Origin: CALACW01 sp002431305
Lineage (GTDB): Bacteria > Bacillota > Clostridia > Oscillospirales > Acutalibacteraceae
Assembly (NCBI GenBank): GCA_937890355.1
Contig: CALACW010000074.1
Coordinates: 1 to 11,162, forward strand
Reading direction: 5' to 3'
DNA: 11,162 nt
This document shows positions 8,304 through 11,162 of the stretch, piece after piece. Within the stretch, counting starts at the first letter, position 1, and every line of letters starts with the position of its first letter. The notes below the pieces were generated by a model. The model worked only from the letters and a program-made list of their open reading frames with translations, did not search any database and was not told the DNA's origin. A program made the translations under genes and the position numbers.

Positions 8304-8312
8304 AAATATGTT

Positions 8313-9848
8313 TTATAAATTCTGATTTTTCAACGCTTCGCCTTTGGGCGTTTTCTTAATCTTACGGAACATTACCGCAGCAACGACGGCATAGCTCAGC
8401 ATTCCCATTACGAACATCTTTACAAAGCACGAATTCGAAATTATATACGGTATATAACCCGTCATCTGGGTGTAAAGATAGGTTTTGAATATCGCCTTGA
8501 GCGCAAGATCTATAAGCGGAATCGAAATAAGGAATGAAGCGCAGACCACAACCGACGTTATGACTATGTAAAGGCGCGCGATTTCCGAATCGGTAAATCC
8601 GAGTATCTTCGTCATGGAGACCGAGCGGGAGTTTCGTTCGATTATCTGCTTAGTCAGAACGTATATTACGAGCAGGAATATTACCGCCGCAAGTCCCTTA
8701 AACACGTTCATGAATTCGCCCATGGAGACCTTCATCTGCGTTACTATTTTTGTCAGATCCTTTTCGGTAATAACCGCCGCGACGTCGTCGTCCGAAAGGT
8801 CGGAAAGCACTTCGTTGCTGAAATATCCCGTGAAATAATCGTCGTTCTCGCCGAATATTTTAAGATAATCCGTCCTCGGCATGAACACCGCGACAGCCGC
8901 GTCGTAGGTGTAAATTCCGCCGATTTCGAATTCGTATTTTTTATCCGAATACTTCTCCTTGAGCGTTATTTTATCGCCCTCTTTTACGGAGAATTTGTTT
9001 GCATAAGCGTTTGAAACAAAGACTTTGCCCGAGGGAATCGAAGCCTTTACATACTTGCTCGACGGCTCTATACCGTAAATCATGACCTCATCCGTCATAA
9101 ATCTGCCGTCCGTCGTATCGAGCGACGTTACGCAGTATTTCTCCGCCTGAGTGTTCGTAGTTTCTTTCGTATCGAGTAAAACGTACTGATACTCTGAAAT
9201 CTGCGAATTCTTTACGAGTTCGCCGTAGTCGTCAAGCAGAGGCGTAAACATAAATCCGAACACCGCAAGCACTCCGCCGAGGAATATTCCGACGAACATC
9301 GTAAGGTACGACGGGATGTTCTGGAACAGGATTCTCAGACGGAATCTCGACATAAACGGAAGTTTCTCGGGCAGAGCGAAAGTCTTTTTCTTGCCGCCCT
9401 TTTTAAGTTCGCCTCTTAAAAAGTTAAGCGGGCTTAACTGCATTTTCCTGCTTATTACCGCAAAATTTATAACTATAACCAGTATAAGAGGAACGACCGT
9501 CGTTTCTAAAAACGCCTGCATACTCGCATGCGTTTCGTAAGTCGGAAGCGAATAGCTCGTGTAGTATACGCTTACAAACATTTTTTCGAATACGGTGTAA
9601 CCGAGTATATTTCCTATCACCGCGCCGAGCAGAGTTATGACGATAGGCAGAGTCATGTAGTGGCGGACAAGCTCGCCTTTCGTATAGCCCGAAGCGCGCA
9701 GGGTACCGATGACGTTTGACTCCCTCGTAATCGTGTTCGACGAAGTGACCGCAAACATGAACGCGATAACCGCAATTATCAGATAGAGCATGAGCGACGC
9801 GCTCGCCTTGTCGCCGACAGTATCTTCAATTGTACCTCCGCTTACCAT
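8313..9848 (-). CDS. FtsX-type ABC transporter permease, probably truncated at the N-terminus (511 residues)
   Basis: Membrane subunit of a MacB/LolCDE-like (type VII) ABC system, which acts on substrates at the outer face of the membrane or exports them. Seven membrane segments are visible: ~19-39, 66-86, 115-133 (first FtsX domain), 181-203, then an extracellular domain ~208-375, and 383-401, 427-449, 474-494 (second FtsX domain). Basic cytosolic loops include NVIGTLRASGYTKGEL (45-60), the usual ATPase-contact segment, with its counterpart SVSMTKILGFTDSEI (409-423). Long permeases of this kind normally begin with an additional membrane helix and a first extracellular domain of a few hundred residues; both are absent, and the protein starts only 18 residues before the first FtsX helix. 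ATG lies in the overlap ATGGTAA with the ATPase stop and has no clear ribosome binding site, implying translational coupling. It is either a deletion derivative or an unusually short natural form. Confidence 0.88.
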   Translation of the reverse strand: MVSGGTIEDTVGDKASASLMLYLIIAVIAFMFAVTSSNTITRESNVIGTLRASGYTKGELVRHYMTLPIVITLLGAVIGNILGYTVFEKMFVSVYYTSYSLPTYETHASMQAFLETTVVPLILVIVINFAVISRKMQLSPLNFLRGELKKGGKKKTFALPEKLPFMSRFRLRILFQNIPSYLTMFVGIFLGGVLAVFGFMFTPLLDDYGELVKNSQISEYQYVLLDTKETTNTQAEKYCVTSLDTTDGRFMTDEVMIYGIEPSSKYVKASIPSGKVFVSNAYANKFSVKEGDKITLKEKYSDKKYEFEIGGIYTYDAAVAVFMPRTDYLKIFGENDDYFTGYFSNEVLSDLSDDDVAAVITEKDLTKIVTQMKVSMGEFMNVFKGLAAVIFLLVIYVLTKQIIERNSRSVSMTKILGFTDSEIARLYIVITSVVVCASFLISIPLIDLALKAIFKTYLYTQMTGYIPYIISNSCFVKMFVMGMLSYAVVAAVMFRKIKKTPKGEALKNQNL

Positions 9849-10543
9849 TCGAGTTCGGCGGCGGGAATCTTATGCTCGTTTACATAACTCTTTCCGACCC
9901 TGCCGTCCTTTAATGTAAATACCCTGTCAGCCATATTCTTGATAGCGTCGTTGTGCGTTACCATTATGACGGTGTTGCCGTATTTTTTATTTACGTCCTC
10001 TATTAATTTAAGAATTTCCTTGCTCGTCGCGTAGTCAAGCGCGCCCGTCGGCTCGTCGCAGAGGAGAATGTCGGGATTTTTGACGATCGCTCTGCCGATA
10101 GACGTTCTCTGCTGCTGACCGCCCGAAAGCTGTGCGGGAATTTTCTTACGCTGGTCGTAAATGCCTAAAGTTTTCATCAGTTCGTCAACGTCGAGAGTGT
10201 TTTTGCCGAGGTATTTTCCGACCTCGATATTCTCCCTGACGGTCAGATTCGGTATAAGGTTGTACATCTGAAAAACATAGCCCAGGTGTTTGCGCCTGTA
10301 AAGAGTAAGGCGTTTTTCGTTCATGTCCTTGATTTTCTCGCCGTTAATCGCGATATATCCCTCGTCCGCGGTCTCGATTCCGCCGATAATGTTCAAAAGC
10401 GTCGACTTGCCCGAACCTGACGGACCGAGCAGAACGCATATCTCGCCCTTTTCGATATCAAGATCAATGCCGTTTAATACGTTTACATAGCTGTCGCCCG
10501 AACCGAAATGTTTTTTTATACCCCTGATTTCAACAAAACTCAT
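9842..10543 (-). CDS. ABC transporter ATP-binding protein, MacB/LolD type (233 residues)
   Basis: Cytosolic ATPase that powers the FtsX-type permease encoded immediately downstream. It is complete and of normal length for the family. Visible motifs: Walker A GPSGSGKST (40-48), Q-loop Gln92 in YVFQMYNLIPNLTV, ABC signature LSGGQQQR (139-146), Walker B ILLCDEP (159-165), D-loop GALD (167-170) and H-loop His197 in MVTHND. The YNLIPNLTVRENIE segment after the Q-loop is characteristic of the MacB/LolD/FtsE group. The C-terminal PAAELEW resembles the acidic-Trp ending I remember from ATPases paired with large Clostridia permeases. ATG is preceded by GAGGCGAGG. The stop codon overlaps the permease start by seven bases. 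Expression is probably controlled by the two operators at 10615-10655; the repressor gene is not in the window. The substrate is unknown: antimicrobial peptide or lipid handling is plausible for the family, but nothing here shows it. Confidence 0.96.
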   Translation of the reverse strand: MSFVEIRGIKKHFGSGDSYVNVLNGIDLDIEKGEICVLLGPSGSGKSTLLNIIGGIETADEGYIAINGEKIKDMNEKRLTLYRRKHLGYVFQMYNLIPNLTVRENIEVGKYLGKNTLDVDELMKTLGIYDQRKKIPAQLSGGQQQRTSIGRAIVKNPDILLCDEPTGALDYATSKEILKLIEDVNKKYGNTVIMVTHNDAIKNMADRVFTLKDGRVGKSYVNEHKIPAAELEW

Positions 10544-10614
10544 ATATACCTCGCCTCGATAATAAAATGTAATTAATGTAATAAATATATAATTGCTCCG
10601 TGATACGAATACAG

Positions 10615-10630
10615 GTTAGTAAGTGCTAAC
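10615..10630. promoter_or_regulatory. Operator 2, over the transcription start (TetR-type)
   Basis: Minus-strand GTTAGCACTTACTAAC: a palindrome with perfect GTTAG and CTAAC half-sites and a six-base centre. Its centre is 25 bp from that of operator 1, about two and a half helical turns, and it covers the predicted start of transcription. Two copies of one pattern on either side of the -10 element make chance unlikely. Confidence 0.72.
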
Positions 10631-10633
10631 TAT

Positions 10634-10662
10634 ATTATAATTAGCCGTTACTAACCCGTCAA
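10634..10662 (-). promoter_or_regulatory. Promoter of the ABC exporter operon
   Basis: On the minus strand, TTGACG (10662-10657) and TATAAT (10639-10634) are spaced by 17 bases: 5 of 6 and 6 of 6 matches to consensus. Start of transcription should fall near 10627, giving an ~84-base leader before the ATPase ATG. One operator fills the spacer and a second covers the start site, so the promoter is strong but built to be repressed. Confidence 0.85.
10640..10655. promoter_or_regulatory. Operator 1, within the promoter spacer (TetR-type)
   Basis: Minus-strand GTTAGTAACGGCTAAT: half-sites GTTAG and CTAAT separated by six bases, a near-perfect palindrome. It occupies almost the entire spacer between -35 and -10. 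The GTTAG-N6-CTAAC form resembles operators of TetR/AcrR-family repressors found before efflux genes. The regulator assignment is inferred from this motif. Confidence 0.7.
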
Positions 10663-10735
10663 GAGCAAAGGCGTAAATTATCCCGCGTTTTTGCATTTTA
10701 ATTTATGCAAATCAGACAAAAGATGACAAAATGAC

Positions 10736-10770
10736 AAAAAAAAAAAAAAACGGCGGGCATATGCTCACCG
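10736..10770 (-). terminator. Intrinsic terminator with a 15-base T run, for a unit upstream of the window
   Basis: 10751-10770 folds as a stem (CGGTGAG... against ...CCCGCCG on the minus strand, one mismatch and one wobble pair, CATATG at the tip). On the minus strand it is followed by fifteen T residues (10750-10736). It points the same way as the exporter operon but lies upstream of that promoter, so it should end a transcript entering from beyond the right edge, or one arising in the repeats. It insulates the operator-controlled promoter from read-through. Confidence 0.75.
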
Positions 10771-10877
10771 TGAAAATGTATCGGGATGTTTATTTTTTGT
10801 CTTGCGCTTTAACTTATTAAAAGTGAAAATTATGCGGGATTTAAAACTTTCCCTTACCGCCTAATTCGGCTCGCGAC

Positions 10878-10904
10878 GTAGGGGAAGACATTGTCTTCCC
10901 GGGG
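10878..10904 (+). repeat. Palindromic element A (GTAGGGGAAGA type), plus orientation
   Basis: After GTAG, GGGAAGAC (10882-10889) and GTCTTCCC (10893-10900) form an 8-bp stem with a 3-base loop, followed by GGGG. It resembles short intergenic GTAGGGG-type palindromes that I remember as abundant in Clostridia genomes; that family link is from memory. Confidence 0.7.
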
Positions 10905-11002
10905 TAAAGGCACGGATTTTTAAATGCGATTTTGCCGACGGAAAACCGCTGATTTCATATCGCTTACGCGGGGTAATTTTTATTTAACCGCAAGTCTCAT
11001 GC

Positions 11003-11025
11003 GGGAAGATGATATCTTCCCCTAC
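11003..11025 (-). repeat. Palindromic element B, inverted orientation
   Basis: GGGAAGAT (11003-11010) pairs with ATCTTCCC (11014-11021) around a 3-base loop; the CCTAC that follows makes this the reverse complement form of element A (GTAGGGGAAGATATC...). The loop-side bases differ from A while the stem stays paired, a compensatory pattern that points to selection on the hairpin. Confidence 0.65.
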
Positions 11026-11110
11026 ATGTTTTGCCTTGCGCTTGGATTATTAACAACAAGATTTCTGTGGATTATAAAACTTTCACTTATCGACAAATTT
11101 GGTTCGGGAC

Positions 11111-11137
11111 GTAGGGGAAGACATTGTCTTCCCGGGG
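11111..11137 (+). repeat. Palindromic element C, identical copy of element A
   Basis: Same stem and loop as element A, displaced by exactly 233 bases (arms 11115-11122 and 11126-11133), inside the 55-base identical block that reaches the window edge. Confidence 0.7.
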
Positions 11138-11162
11138 TAAAGGCACGGATTTTTAAATGCGA

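Larger units (their letters stand above)
10795..11162. repeat. Tandem direct repeat, period ~233-234 bp, running off the right edge
   Basis: Two successive units start at ~10795 and ~11029. CTTGCGCTT recurs at 10801 and 11035, AAAACTTTC and the following ~25 bases recur with scattered changes, and 10875-10929 is identical to 11108-11162 over 55 bases, where the window ends. The unit is non-coding in all frames I inspected. An identical core with diverged flanks suggests that the core palindrome segment is the conserved or mobile part. The rest of 10664-10794 holds only the operon's upstream edge, A-rich sequence and the terminator. Confidence 0.85.

Noticed and set aside
7921..8312. Invertible promoter controlled by the nearby recombinase
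   Set aside because: I found no inverted repeat pair bracketing the promoter at 8188-8216; only 9-base matches are present, too short and inside the leader structure.
9800..9848. GGAGGT followed by TTG just inside the permease gene as an alternative start
   Set aside because: The TTG is out of frame with the permease and reaches a stop after a short distance.
10736..10750. Run of fifteen A residues as a phase-variable homopolymer
   Set aside because: It lies directly after a GC-rich hairpin on the minus strand, as expected of a terminator T tract, and is not in a coding region or promoter spacer.

Overview
The window most likely comes from a Bacillota genome, probably an uncultured gut or environmental member of class Clostridia. 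This is inferred from strong GGAGG-type ribosome binding sites, TTGACA/TATAAT promoters, Clostridia-style ABC/FtsX exporter genes, and a giant Sec-secreted MBG/YDG-type surface protein with an amphipathic C-terminal tail instead of LPXTG. The assignment is an inference, not a marker-gene result. All four recognised protein genes lie on the minus strand, so transcription runs from high to low coordinates.

Layout, right to left (the direction of transcription). 10664-11162 has no recognisable gene. It holds tandem copies of a ~234-bp repeat carrying small GGGGAAGA-type palindromes, then a strong terminator (10736-10770) for something upstream of the window. Next is an exporter operon: a promoter with two GTTAG-N6-CTAA(C/T) operators, typical of TetR-family repression, drives a complete ABC ATPase (9842-10543) and an overlapping FtsX-type permease (8313-9848). 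The permease appears to lack its normal first transmembrane helix and first extracellular domain.

7921-8312 is regulatory. A consensus TTGACA-N17-TATAAT promoter with an AT-rich upstream tract starts a ~260-nt leader. About 42-80 nt into that leader lies a strong intrinsic terminator, so the region is either an attenuated leader or a small-RNA gene. Downstream is a 2297-residue secreted protein (1027-7920): signal peptide, beta-helix-like N-terminal region, a ~300-residue tyrosine-rich stretch of unknown type, about 1500 residues of MBG/YDG/Ig-like beta modules, and a tryptophan-rich amphipathic tail.

Beyond two hairpins (949-974 and 863-906), a tyrosine recombinase gene (1-783) with its own likely promoter runs off the left edge. 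All catalytic residues are visible, including the tyrosine nucleophile.

Functionally the window combines envelope genes (exporter and giant surface protein) with mobile-DNA features at both ends (recombinase, palindromic repeats). Nothing in the sequence directly ties the exporter to the giant protein; they have separate promoters. The items most worth a second look are the promoter-terminator leader of the giant gene, the truncated permease and the twin operators.
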